DNA of 64,000 nt, from assembly GCA_029721435.1 (NCBI GenBank), contig CM056583.1:54539620-54603619 (forward strand), given 5' to 3'. The DNA is from Gymnothorax reevesii (lineage: Eukaryota; Chordata; Actinopteri; Anguilliformes; Muraenidae). Under the pieces are notes generated by a model. That model was given only the letters and a program-made list of their open reading frames with translations, had not been told where the DNA came from and searched no databases. Positions 45,066 through 56,299 of the stretch are shown piece after piece (within the stretch, counting starts at the first letter, position 1; each line of letters opens with the position of its first letter). The position numbers and the translations under genes are program-made.

Positions 45066-45211
45066 ACTGTTTTTTCTACTGCCTCACTAATTTTATTAAG
45101 TGTGGAGTGCTCTCGGAGTGAATCTTGTGTTGATTATGAAAATAACTGAGAGCCGGTCAGGATGTTCTGTGACCCCCCATTCCAAGTTCTAGCTCCGCCA
45201 TTGTGTCCACA

Positions 45212-45409
45212 ACCTATCCATGGGTGCAATTGGATGGTTGGTATTGCCTCTATCAACTGAGTTAGGCGCAGGATCCCTTCCCTCTTGAAACAATATCTTT
45301 TGATAAATTCTGTATAATTGTACGCGTCGATTGGATGTAAATGTTGGTCAGCCTTATGCTGACGAAGTTCGCGTTGATGGTTTAATTGAAGATGGAGGAG
45401 AGCAGCCAT
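45212..45409 (-). pseudogene. Harbinger-like transposase N-terminal fragment
   Basis: ATG at 45409 opens MAALLHLQLNHQRELRQHKA, then LHPIDAYNYTEFIKRYCFKR and GILRLTQLIEAI. The pattern N/H-P-I-x-x-Y-x-x-x-x-F-x-x-R-Y-x-F-x-R-x-x-I-x-x-L-x-x-L is that of the N-terminal region of HARBI1-like transposases. Coding is cut at about 45211 where the hAT element entered, and does not resume sensibly on the far side (43.84-44.03 kb), so the rest had been deleted. Confidence 0.55.
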
Positions 45410-46121
45410 GATGATTCATCTTGTGCAGACGAATGATTCTTTGAAAATGATATTGTACTTAAGTGTCCAATCTGAACAAGACAACTACTTACTTATTTGT
45501 ACGCATTTCAATACCAAAAATACTTAAGCACTTGGATTTTTACTTTGTATGATTGAGAACTTCACTTAGAATAAGTAAAATTTTCAGTCAAAACCTTAGC
45601 AAAATACTTAGCCAAAAGTTTAGTTGAAAATCAACTTTGACCAATTTTTACTTAAATACAGCACTAAGTACAAAATTAAATACCAGCCCAGGTGCTGAAA
45701 TGGCATGCCTGCAGTCCGGACTTTTCACCAATAGAAAACATTTGTTGCATTATGAAATAGAAAATCTGGCAAAGAAAACCCAGGACTGTTGAGCAGCTAG
45801 AATCCTACATCTGAGAAGAGTGGGACAACATTCCTCTCCCAAAACTCCAGCAGCTGGCCTCCTGATTTCCCAGACGTTTACAGACTGTTGTTAAAAGAAG
45901 AGGAGATGTTAGACAATACTTTTTGGGATGTGTTGCTGCCATCAAATTCAAAATGAGCTAATATTTTTCATGAAATTGTAAAATGTCTCTCTTTCAACAT
46001 CTGATATGTTGTCTAAGTTCTATTGTGAATAAAATATGGGTTGATGATATTTGCACAACATTTTAGTCCGTTTTTACTCATATTTTACACAACGTTGCAA
46101 CCTCATTGGAATTGGGGTTTA

Positions 46122-48925
46122 TATATACATGGCACCCATGCATGTGTGCATGCATATATAGGCTACATAGTTGTTCTTCAACACATTTCTACCTTTTGTA
46201 CATTCATTATAAGAAAGTCTACGCAAAACAAAAGCCACATGAAGTTAAATAAAGTGGCATATCTGTTCAGTGGGTAGTTACGTGTGATCAAACAGTAAAA
46301 TGGACTTTAGTGTGGTTCCCATCATGGCAATGTCCATAGATGTGAATCTACGCTATTTAACTGTTAGTTAATAATAACTGATAATTTTTTAGCTTTATAA
46401 AAAATTAGTTACTGTACTTCCAACCACATACTTAATGAAATACAAAATATGCAGAGGAGGGATAAACACTTGAATCCAATAAACAAAAAATGTCTGCAAT
46501 TTAATGGAAAATACATGGAAAGCAAGATGGCTCAATGTGGTTAAATATTTAGGGTAGAACGTTTAATTGCTCCCATTCTCTAACTTCTAAGTTTCTCGTA
46601 TTCTGTAGTAGGCCTACACATCATTTATCGTCACATCAACATGGCTGACGCAGTTTGTTAAGTGCCTTGCCCATGGGAACAGTATCCTTCCACATGGGAA
46701 TTATAACATACAACCTTCCGGTGAGCAGCCCACTGGTAAATATAACCGCAGTGGTTTCCAGATATAAAAATTTTACTTCATCTACTGTACTAAACCCATT
46801 AATGGGACGCTGCTCATTTTAACCTCTGTAACCCAAGTGAATGTGTTTCTGTGCCTAAGCTGCTGTAGGTTTATCATGGAAAGTAACCCGCATCAAGGAA
46901 AAGTGCTTATTAGAGTAGTCTCCCTTTACAGCAATGGTGGGGTCCACCATTTGCGTGAATTTCTTGAATCTGTAACAGCATTATGCTGAGAGTGCCATTT
47001 TTTCCTGAGACACATTTCTAAACGACGCTATCTAAATATGTATTTATCAGAGTGATTTTTTTAATGCTTTCAATAATTTGTGTACATTTGGACATCGGTG
47101 TATGATGGGACATACATATTTGGGGTCTTTGATGACAAATTAATTATTTTTCACCATTACAAGTTCATTGTACCCTGTATCCAATAATGAAATGCAACTT
47201 TTACATTGAAAATAAATTTGGACATTAATGGGTTAATAGTGTTTGAAAAGTGAAGGTAGTGCCTTCATTTCCCGACAGGTTATAAATAATGTATAAATGA
47301 CTTGCTGTGGAAACTTTATGACATGTAATTTTGAAAACTTAACACAGGCACCCTTCCCAGAATCAGTATTTTAGGAAAGCAGCTCTTGCGGACAGAATTT
47401 CCCCTTTGCAGCTGGTGACATGTTGAACAACTGTGTTCGAAATCATTACAATTTCTCTTTACGGGGTCACATCCCAGACACTTATGAATTTGAACTTCAG
47501 AATGAACAAAAATTTTAAAATAATTCTCCGGTATGAAAAATAAGAGCATGTGTTCAAAGAGGTTGACTCGCCAGAGTGCAGTTTCAGCTAATCCTATCAC
47601 CTTCTCACTAGCACTAATACTAATATTATCTTTCAGTGTCCCTATCAGTGATGTTAAAAGCATCTTAGACATCCATCAATTTGCAAACCTAAGACCCAAA
47701 ACACATATAATCCCATTACTTGTTTTCTATTCAAAATCTTCATAATTCAATTGAAACATAATTCAATAAGACTTGGATGGCAACTACTATTTGTGTAAAA
47801 ATGTTTATCCGTCGGCTGGACGATGGCATCAAGGGACACAGTTCTGCTTTTGCTTGTCTGGGCTTCTCAGACAGTGTAAATTGCCTTTCTGTTGCATCAT
47901 TGGAACTCCCTTGTAATCTAATGCATTTCATCACCTTTGCTTTGGCCTATATATACATCCATATGCAATGCCATTTTAACTTCACAGTTGTTTTGCAGCC
48001 AGTGTTACTCTATACCAGGGAGCTGTTGTTGTGCTTCACTTCCAAAGTCTAGACAGGGACTTTATTTATATGTGCACAGAGTGTTCCCTTTAGGATTCTA
48101 GGACTATACGCTGTGCGGTGGGTCTATCGCTTCCATAACGAACAAACACCAACTTAGACTGTATGTACGGAGACCACAACCTCAGCTGACTCAGTCCTCT
48201 GTGGTCCCTCTGTTTAGCTTGCTGTTTGCCTTAGTCTTTTCCGTGTCTTCCCATTTTCTCATTTTAATGTTATTTGACCTGACAGAACAAAGACCACAAC
48301 AATGTGGAGGACAGATAAAAGCCAAAACATTCACAACAATTGGAAAACAAACATAGAATAAATAAAAGAGCATGTTGAAAAAGGCTTTTACCACAACCAA
48401 AGAACATAGCGAAACCACTGCTGATCTGAGCCTAGGCTATGTTTTAAATCAAATATTTAGCTGGTCAGTGGCACAACCAAGGCGTTTTATGCCAGTCTCA
48501 GTTTTTCAGGCTACCCGTCCATTTGTCATTCCAAAGACCAGGTACACACAGGCTACGTGAGAGGTGCATCTTGTACAAAAGCTTGCCAGTGCTTTGTTGA
48601 AAAACAACCCCCATTTTGTGGAGACAGAACATTAATGCTATGCTCTATAAACCCAAACCAGTGCTGAATATATTGAAATTAAAGACATTTTGTTTGAAAT
48701 AAGAAACCAAAGTACCACAAAAAGGGGAAAAAGGCAAATAGAACTAACTAATAGGTTCCAGTTTCCTTCTCCTTCTTTTGTCATATCAAACTGAAGCATC
48801 CGTGTCTCCCCATATAATTGACCTTTTCGATTCCACTGCCAATGGCTTGTGTTGGGGCAGCCAATCAATGCACGGAGTACTCGTAGCCTTGGAAAAAGCT
48901 TTTTGCAATGATCTCACAAATATAT
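46122..48925. other. Unassigned
   Basis: Only short frames without domains (the longest is 118 aa, minus strand, 47316-47672). No transposon termini were recognised. Confidence 0.3.
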
Positions 48926-49039
48926 AAAACACACTGAGAGCCCTCTTCAAAGTGTCCTTGTAAGCTCAAGTCTAAAATACTTAAAACACAGTAATAGCCC
49001 TCTTCAAAGTGTCCTTGTAAGCTTGAGTCTGAAACCTTG
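48926..49039. repeat. 57-bp tandem duplication
   Basis: AAAACACACTGAGAGCCCTC at 48926 and AAAACACAGTAATAGCCCTC at 48983, both followed by TTCAAAGTGTCCTTGTAAGC. Two copies with a few differences. Confidence 0.85.
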
Positions 49040-49862
49040 AGGGTCAAGCCAAAGACCTTGAACGTCATTTTCGCAAAGTGTGGTGTGAAGGTTAAAATCC
49101 TATGCATCAGATAAACATCAGTCAATGGATTTCTTTATTTATTTTAATTTAGCACATTTCATATACAACACCTCATACTATGAAAACAGTCAATTTTGTT
49201 GACTAAAAATCAATTGCTTCAATTGATGACTAAAAATAAACAGCAATGATTGTTTAAAATAGAAATATCACTACTTATGAATTATAACTTCGTAGCTACA
49301 CGTTTAAGTATGGGAGAAATATTGTTGTTGCCCTTTGCTGCTAGATATCTAAAGGAATTAGTCATTATCTCTGCTAAACCTTTGTCTCCCAGTGTGTTGT
49401 TGCGTTGGGAATTTACTTGTCCAGTAAATTAGCAGAAGGCATTGAGAACTACTCACTGTGTACATCTTCACAGAAAAGCTGAAATGCATGTAATCATTAA
49501 CCTTGGCCCAGACATGGAATGAGTAAATTAATCAAATCAATATCTCTTTCTAACCTTAAAAAGATGAAAGAGAGGGCCAGCCTAGGAGGTTATTGTGCTG
49601 TGCAGTTTATAAGGCAAAGGGGGGTTGTTGGTTACCTGGATACTGATGTGGAACTGTGATTCCACTTGCAGCCTGAGATTTATAATGAAGAGAGCAATTA
49701 TTTAAATAGGTCAGCAGAAAACATGTGGCTGCACTGTATCGAAGACTCACATAAGCTTCTCTGGATGGCAGTACAAACCCAGCACACCCTGTCTAAGATC
49801 TTCTTCCCCTACTGCCCGCCCTTCCCACTGAGCCCTCTAATTGAGTCCTGCACAAAATGTAA
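49040..49862. other. Unassigned
   Basis: No recognised gene or repeat. A 119-aa plus-strand frame (49666-50025) crosses into the next element, so it is not a credible gene. Confidence 0.3.
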
Positions 49863-51181
49863 GGCCCGGGCCACACTGCCTGCTGCTGCGATGCTTCTTC
49901 CGCATATTGCATGCGTCTTATCGTTTTTGGTTCCCATGTTATTCAATGAGAGCGGCCACACTGCATGCCGAAGCTACGCATCTCACACATGCAGAAGACG
50001 TACTGCTACCTTGCGGAAAATATAGATTCAGACTCTTGCCGAATTTTTCCGCACGACGCATGCAGAAAAAGGCAAAGCAGAGCTGAAAATGACTGTCAGA
50101 AACAGTCATATCGCCATAAATACATGAATTTCGCTAAATTGCCGAGGATGCGTGTCTGTCTGCTTCATGCTTGCAACAATCAAAAGATGTAACAACACTT
50201 CCGGCATGTTAATCATATTAAAAGCCCGTTTATATGGACATAATCCCTTCCGCTCAATTCAGCAATGCTTCGTAAAATATTGAAACATGTAGTGGGAAAT
50301 TCGCGACTTTCATCGTAGGCTGCTGTCATTAAAGGGGATATAGCCTATGGAAAAGTATTTTGTCATTCTCAACTAATTTTTAAAAACTTTAATATGACGT
50401 TGCTCATTTTATTTTGGATTTAGATGTCTAGACTTTGTGGGAATATGCCATTAATTGCGGTGCCGAGCCAATGAACATAGCTTAGCTTATTATGTTGATG
50501 CTTAAAGAGTATTAGAGCAGCACTTTTCCGTTATATCTTACTCTGGCCATGACACCCACTTGATTGCGGAACCTACATACGACTCCCCACTTGTTTCAGC
50601 AAGTTCAGGTGATTGTTTCCACTTGTAAAGAGAGAAAAAAAAACTAATCTGGATACAGCATGGACCTATAAAACATCCTTTGGGTAAAATGGCCAGACGA
50701 ACGTACAGCACACCAGCCAATTTCTGAATTGTCTGAACTGTTCCTTTCACGGTCGTTCGGCGCCTAGCCTATACGAATGGTTTCGGCCTTGACTAATGTA
50801 CACTAGATAGCCTTTGAAAGCCCATTCCACATCCCGATACCCTCCCCCTACCCCGAAAGTAGAGAGCAAGACCAATTCATACAGGTGTGCTGTGTATTGT
50901 AAAATGATCGTGCAATTAGATTGTTTGTATGATACGCTCAAGCATGCTTGCCCTACAAAATATAAATCACGTGTAGTAGGCTATAACGACACAAGACGAA
51001 ATTATATATTATTTTATTGTGATTTCTTAGGCAAAGTCGTGCAGAGACAGAGCTGGAAGGAGGAGCCCGCAGCAGGCCTGCCGCTGCAGACACGCAGGCA
51101 GTGTGACCGAGCTGCGACCAGCGGTTGCAGTGCTCCGCTTGCGGAAGACGCATCGCAGCAGCAGGCAGTGTGGCTCGGGCC
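49863..51181. mobile_element. TIR DNA transposon, Harbinger-like by TSD
   Basis: The left end GGCCCGGGCCACACTGCCTG and the right end, reverse-complemented, GGCCCGAGCCACACTGCCTG are near identical and continue CTGCTGCGATGC. Flanking triplets TAA (49860-49862) and TAC (51182-51184) would fit a mutated T-W-A duplication of PIF/Harbinger elements. A second inverted block (GCCACACTGCATGCCGAAGC at 49953, with GCAGTGTGACCGAGCTGCG at 51099 in opposite sense) makes the ends complex. The 1319-bp interior has no recognised transposase. Confidence 0.65.
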
Positions 51182-51184
51182 TAC

Positions 51185-52440
51185 TTCGTAATAAATCATG
51201 GTACTTAAGCAGAAATAGTGCTGGGGACCACCATGCAAAGTGACAAATCAGAAATTCTGAAATTATAATAAACGCCTTCGCTCTTTGAATTCAGTTATTT
51301 ATTTTTTCATTTCACTTTGCAAGTTCAACAGTGTGTATTGTCTTGTGCAATTCTGGCTCTGATCAAAGCACAACTGACTCTTTAGCCGTGACTATTTGAG
51401 AATACTGAATGAGGATTTTTATTTCAGACAGAGGACTGTCATTAACCAACCATGACTAGGATGTTGTAAAATGGTTCTTGTTGTTGATTAAGGGAATATA
51501 GACGCGAGACATCTGGCAGCAGCAGCATTTGCTGCCTTGATTCTGGAGTGAAGATGCGTTACAGTATTACATTACAGTATGGACTCGATGAGACATACGT
51601 TTGATAGTGTGTTCTGATGTGTAACATATTAACTGGGGGACTTAATGATGTGTAGACCAGAAGCAAATACAGTTCCAGTAGCGCCTAATTCTTCTGGTGG
51701 TAATGAAATAAGGACAGCATATGCTGTAAGGCATGTTCCATGCCACTGACTAGCTTGCATTAATTACAGGAAACTCATTATGTTTTGAACTTTTCCCCCA
51801 TCAGAATCTTCATTTTCCCTTAATATCATAGTGATTATGTTAGATTTCACTCATCAATTTTAGACACAGAAATTTCTCTCATGATAGACATTTCATTAGA
51901 TTCTGAATTGATTGTGCCAGAGATCAAGTGCACAAAGTATGTTAGTAACCAGAAATTGACTGGACCTTTTGTACACCATGTGAAACTCTTACAACCACTT
52001 TTATAGCAAGACTAAAAAAATAGCATTCGCACACACAACAAACAATATGTTTGATACAATTGTATGGGCAAAGCTTCTACAAAAATAATAAATGGCGTGG
52101 ATGGATATTAAGACTTGTTTGTCTCAATAATCCTCCCACGAGATGCCAATTCGGTGTAGCAAGAAACCTGAAAATTTTGCCATCTGTATCATAAAAAAAC
52201 AATTACAGCCAAAAATATGCAATATCAATTAAAAATGTAATATAACCAATATTGATAATAAAGAGAATTATAATTACATCAAAATGTAATCAATAAACCA
52301 AGAATTTTGTTTTTATTTCTTTTGAAGACCGTTTGACTCTGCTTTCATGTTCATGTACAGAATAAAAAGTATTCATTACACATTCATCTAGAGCTACTCA
52401 CAAAAGTTTGTATTTTTAATTTTCGAATTTCACACAAATC
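51185..52440. other. Unassigned AT-rich DNA
   Basis: Nothing supportable on either strand. Confidence 0.3.
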
Positions 52441-52677
52441 ATGTCATCATGCAACTCTTCCAACAACAGTACTGAGAATGAGAGGGAAAATACTCTGTTT
52501 TCAGAGTCGGATGAAATATCAGATTTGTCAGAAGGCCGTGCAATTCAAGCTGGAATTTTGGCAGCTGGAATAGGTCGCCCATATCGTTATGAGCCGAAGG
52601 TGGAGGCTGGTTTTAGAAAGTCAATGCAATGCCAATATGAAATAAATAATTATAAAGTCATTTTTGGCGCAATCTAG
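52441..52677 (+). CDS. Hypothetical acidic/Ser-rich 78-aa frame
   Basis: ATG at 52441 opens MSSCNSSNNSTENERENTLF, an acidic stretch (SESDEISDLSEG), then GRPYRYEPKVEAG and a stop at about 52675. The Ser/acid-rich start followed by a P-Y-x-[YF]-E-P motif is reminiscent of the N-terminal part of stand-alone P2X7-domain proteins, and parallels the LQFEPE motif of the frame at 4081-4278. No cysteine-rich block follows, so this is a weak resemblance and the frame may not be expressed. Confidence 0.2.
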   Translation: MSSCNSSNNSTENERENTLFSESDEISDLSEGRAIQAGILAAGIGRPYRYEPKVEAGFRKSMQCQYEINNYKVIFGAI

Positions 52678-52710
52678 TCAGCATAAGTGGGGGCTTATAC
52701 TTGAATAAAA

Positions 52711-55382
52711 ATGGTGCTTAATATTGAAAATCAGTTAAATCTGTCGCAAAATCTCAAGTTTTTAAAATCAGTCACATTAAGTGATGAAAACCCTCTAATG
52801 ATAGAGTACACCAGTGTGGTTGCTCATGCAGTGGTAGCTAGCCATGGGAAAAAGTTAGAAGTTTACTGTTCACTTTGCCAGATGGAAATAACGTAACACA
52901 TTCATTTCTATGAACAATGGAAGGCTTATATGTAATAAGTAAACATTAGCTTTATCGTTTTATGATCTTTTTTTTTTTTTTGGCTGCACAACTAGCTAGC
53001 TTCCAAATGTTAGCTTTCAGGCATTATGAACTTTTTGAGTGCAAAGACCTTAAATTGGCTTATAAAATTTTCGGCTTTGGGATGGAAGACAGAGTCTTTT
53101 ATGAGAAAGATACAGACACATAAGCATCTGCGTAATTACGGTAACTTACTAATGCATGCTGCAAATAAATTACAATAAAGGTAGAAGACTCAATGGTTGC
53201 AAGAGCTCTAAGTTCATACTCTTCTCATTTTTTAGCCATAAGAAAAGGCCCTGAGCTAAAGAAAAAATACCCCGGGCTATAGCCCAATAGCCCCTGCTGA
53301 AACAAAAGAAAATGTTATATTCACTTTACCAAAAAAGATAAACTACGATGTTAACTTTTGTGTTTGCTTAAAGCACATCCTGTTCTATCAAATCTTAGCT
53401 TCATAGTTATTTAATTACAAGAAAGAAAGTGAAAATTAGCAACAAAAATCCACAAATGAATGACGTTGATTGAAATGGAATTTCATTTCGTAATGACGCA
53501 TTTTCTTTGTGTTACAGTGGAAACTGTGGAAACTCATAGAATCTGATAATGTTGAGTGCTTTTGGAGTTCACAATGCTAAATAAATTAATGATTGAAATT
53601 GGTTTAAGACCAATGATAATTTTCAAAGGATGTTCAACGCTTCACCAATTTTTATTTCACCATCTGTCACTGGTGTACAAGACTCATAACACCATGGCTA
53701 TGTCTGTGGTGCAGCACGCTGCAGCTTGCTTAGATTTACAAGGTTATACTATTGACATGACATCGAGATGGTAGTTTCAGGCCATGCAACAAGAAAGTAT
53801 GAAATGGCTACCTTTTATGTTCTACAAAAAATGAAGAAATCTAAAGTATATCTGGATGCTATTTTTCAATATGCTGACTATGACTGCACCAGTAAAGTTC
53901 CTTTCCTGAGATGACATATGCGGTCAAAAAACTCACGTTCGTGGTAAGTGAACTTTTTTAAGTGGAGGGGCTGAAAAGTTAAAAAGCCTGATTTGCAAAC
54001 AGCCTAACATGCTTGCCAATGGCATCTATCCAGCAAGTGCTAAAAACGATCTTTTGAAAATATTTGTTTTCCATCGGAGCAGCAAGCGAAAGCTGCAATA
54101 ACTGAGGTATGGCAGTTCAATATTAGAAAAAAGCTTTCAGAAGCAAATAAATTCAACATGGTATTAATACTGTTATTCTAGTGTTCATTATCGCCATCAG
54201 ATATAAAAAAATAAACATATTATCCCACCATTGATTGACACATAGATACGTCCGTCGTAGGATTCAGTGGTCAGTTATCACCTCAAACAATCTCTCCCGG
54301 AAATACAGTCTGATTACTACCTGCTGACATTGTACTACACAAAAAGCAGCTGTAGTTCATGCCCTCAAGAAACTTTTCTGGTGGTTACCTGTTGACTGAC
54401 CAGCATTTTATACAAGAAAGGACAGCATGAACTTTCCAACGATAATAGAAAGGAATTGACCGGGCCTCCAGAAAGCCTATATAAACCCTTGCGTAACAGC
54501 AAAATAGGTTGCATCTTCTCAGCTTTACACAATTGAGTTATACGAGCTCATTGGAGGACACAAAACATATGTAACCTGAGAGGATTCGCTTCTCTTTTAC
54601 AAGATGGATATGCTATATACCCATCTGGTCGAAGGAGACAGGACTGAAGGTTTCTCTAAGCCTGACCACATTAAGCCTGTTATCATGGGGAAGACTTTCT
54701 CCTCAATGAATAAGTTTTGTTGTTTGGAAAATTTCAGTTATTTAGCTGGCTATTTAGTTTTTCTGCTTTCAGTATGATGAGCATTGCATTCTGAATACTG
54801 CCATAACGTGTATTAAGGTTCCTCTCTTTCCACAACCATACCAACAAAAATCTTACATGAAAGGATTTATTTTATTCATATTACATGGAGGTTCATGTGT
54901 TTGATGCAAAATCTTTAGTTGTATAAGCTTATATCTAACACATTTTTATAAATAATTTGTATGTAGCATTATGGTGTCCCATTGTTCAATTGGTAGGTGT
55001 TTCCCAAGATCCTGCTGCCACTGTTGTTTTATTTTATCCATGCTGCTGCAAGTAAAGAAAGATATACATTTATAACGTTTAGATACTGTGCCTCTATTTA
55101 TTGCAATCACTTTTAATTTTGTTAGTTTAACATGTTAGTTAACATGATAGTTTCCCTTATAATGAATTGTTTAGGCGAGTGAATAATAAATTCTACAAAA
55201 TGTTTAATTCACATGCCTTGATAGGCAACTCTTCACGAAAAAAACCACAGTGAATTTTCCGCGTAAAATTTTGTCTCATCCTAACCAAGTCGTCAAACCT
55301 GTGCGTAATGATTGTTTAATTGAAAAAGATTGAAATGCGCTTTTTTTTTTTTGCGTTCAACTGGTGCGTTTGATTTCTCATC
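52711..55382. other. Unassigned; several short frames
   Basis: Frames at 52711-52896 and 53556-53774 have no recognised domain. TATATAAACCC at about 54478 could be a TATA box but no credible downstream gene was found. CCCCGGGCTATAGCCCAATAGCCCC near 53270 is locally palindromic. Confidence 0.25.
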
Positions 55383-55386
55383 TTAA

Positions 55387-55750
55387 AGGAGCAATGTGTT
55401 GAATTTAGAGTGATATTTTGGCAGAAATGGAATATAACATTCATAACTATAGTTTTAGTAGTGTATAATCACGTGAAAACAATAATCTCTGTTTCATTTA
55501 GCTAAGAATAACCTCTTTAAACCTACATGGGAGTGGGTCCACCTCTGTGGAGGCCAACATGTTGCGCCGCCATTTTTTCTACAGTAACCCAAAATGGGAA
55601 AAAAGATAATGAATAAAGCCCTGACTTGAGAGCGCCTTTCACGTTTTTGCAAGTTTTGCGGCCACCATAGGTTTTCTGAGAAAAGGAATGGTCAGTTGGT
55701 TGCAATCTATAATCTGACTTCTAGATGGCTCTAAATCATACACTGATCCT
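55387..55750. mobile_element. TTAA-flanked MITE
   Basis: TTAA at 55383-55386 and 55751-55754. Inverted termini: AGGAGCAATGTGTTGAATTT on the left and, reverse-complemented, AGGATCAGTGTATGATTTAG on the right. The 364-bp noncoding interior includes GGAGGCCAACATGTTGCGCC and TTGGTTGCAATCTATAATCT, which I recognise from a common fish repeat. TTAA duplication fits piggyBac- or Kolobok-type transposition. Confidence 0.75.
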
Positions 55751-55879
55751 TTAATGAAGACAATTAGCTACATGAGGGGAGAGTTCAAGTGTCTTATACT
55801 AGGGAAATTGACCGAAAACAGATCAAGACTTATAAGCAGTTCAAAGACATGTTTATCGCACTCCTTGTTCTCTGTCCAC

Positions 55880-56290
55880 CGCCCACCACCGGGGGGTATA
55901 AAATTATATACCAAGAACTCTGTCCGTCCATCCGTCCGTCATTCCATCATTCCTTCCGAAGACATTATTTGTCCGATCGATATCTCAGATAATACTCATT
56001 GGATTCTTTTCAAATTTGGCACACACATTCTCTAACTCGGGGAAAGATGTATAGTGTTGGCCATCTGGGATGATTTTACTCAAAAATACTGTTATTTTCC
56101 TGTTTTTGCACTGAGAAATTTTCAAGTGGGTTCAACGTCAATTTGTCCAATCGATATCGCAAATATTATACATTGAATTTTTTTCAAATTTGGCATGCAT
56201 ATTCTTTGCCACAGGGAGAGGTGCAGTGCAAAGTGTTATAGATGTGTTGTTATTTTTGTCAAAATTGATTTTCAGAAAGTGATAATTTAT
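55880..56290 (+). repeat. TCCG-containing repeat with about 174-bp internal duplication
   Basis: CCGCCCACCACCGGGGGG, then a TCCGTCC tract (55921-55940), then ATTTGTCCGATCGATATC at 55967. The latter recurs at 56141 as ATTTGTCCAATCGATATC. Both copies are followed by TTTTCAAATTTGGCA. Related in style to 34577-34795. Confidence 0.65.
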
Positions 56291-56299
56291 GTAATCACC

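Larger units (their letters stand above)
44038..45203. mobile_element. hAT element with 8-bp TSD, nested in the Harbinger-like element
   Basis: The left end CAGTGGCGGAGCTAGAACTG and the right end, reverse-complemented, CAATGGCGGAGCTAGAACTT are near-identical inverted termini. Flanks 44030-44037 (TGTGCACA) and 45204-45211 (TGTCCACA) match at 7 of 8. Subterminal CCTGGCTAGTTCTCAATCAT at the left has an inverted relative at 45130-45165. The interior is occupied by a LINE 3' fragment. No hAT transposase is left. Relatives are at 29495-29813 and 6818-6910. Confidence 0.8.
43840..45689 (-). mobile_element. PIF/Harbinger-like element inside the Tc1
   Basis: Flanked by AGG at 43837-43839 and 45690-45692, a 3-bp duplication of Tc1 sequence. 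The subterminal regions are inverted and related (GTATTCAAGATGCGTA at about 43918, and inverted GTATTGAAATGCGTAC near 45515). Outer tips differ, GCAAGT against GGGCTGGT. The minus strand near the right end carries a Harbinger-like transposase N-terminus. Most of the transposase is absent, so this is an internally deleted copy, itself interrupted by a hAT element at 44038-45203. Confidence 0.55.
43479..46121 (+). mobile_element. Internally deleted Tc1 element carrying a nested insertion
   Basis: The left end after TA (43477-43478) is CAAACCCCAATTCCAATTAA. The right end is its inverted counterpart (GGAATTGGGGTTT) next to TATA at 46122. The 5' terminal repeat runs straight into the middle of the transposase (TTTTTGGAAACCGTGGAG), so the N-terminal half was deleted. 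The reading up to GTAGAAGAGTCCAGG (43839) resumes at AGGTGCTGAAATGG (45690) after the inserted element. Without the insert it is about 0.8 kb. Related to the copy at 40932-42437. Confidence 0.75.

Noticed and set aside
54470..54620. TATATAAACCC with downstream ATGs as a possible host promoter
   Set aside because: No frame longer than noise follows and no initiator or exon pattern was recognised.
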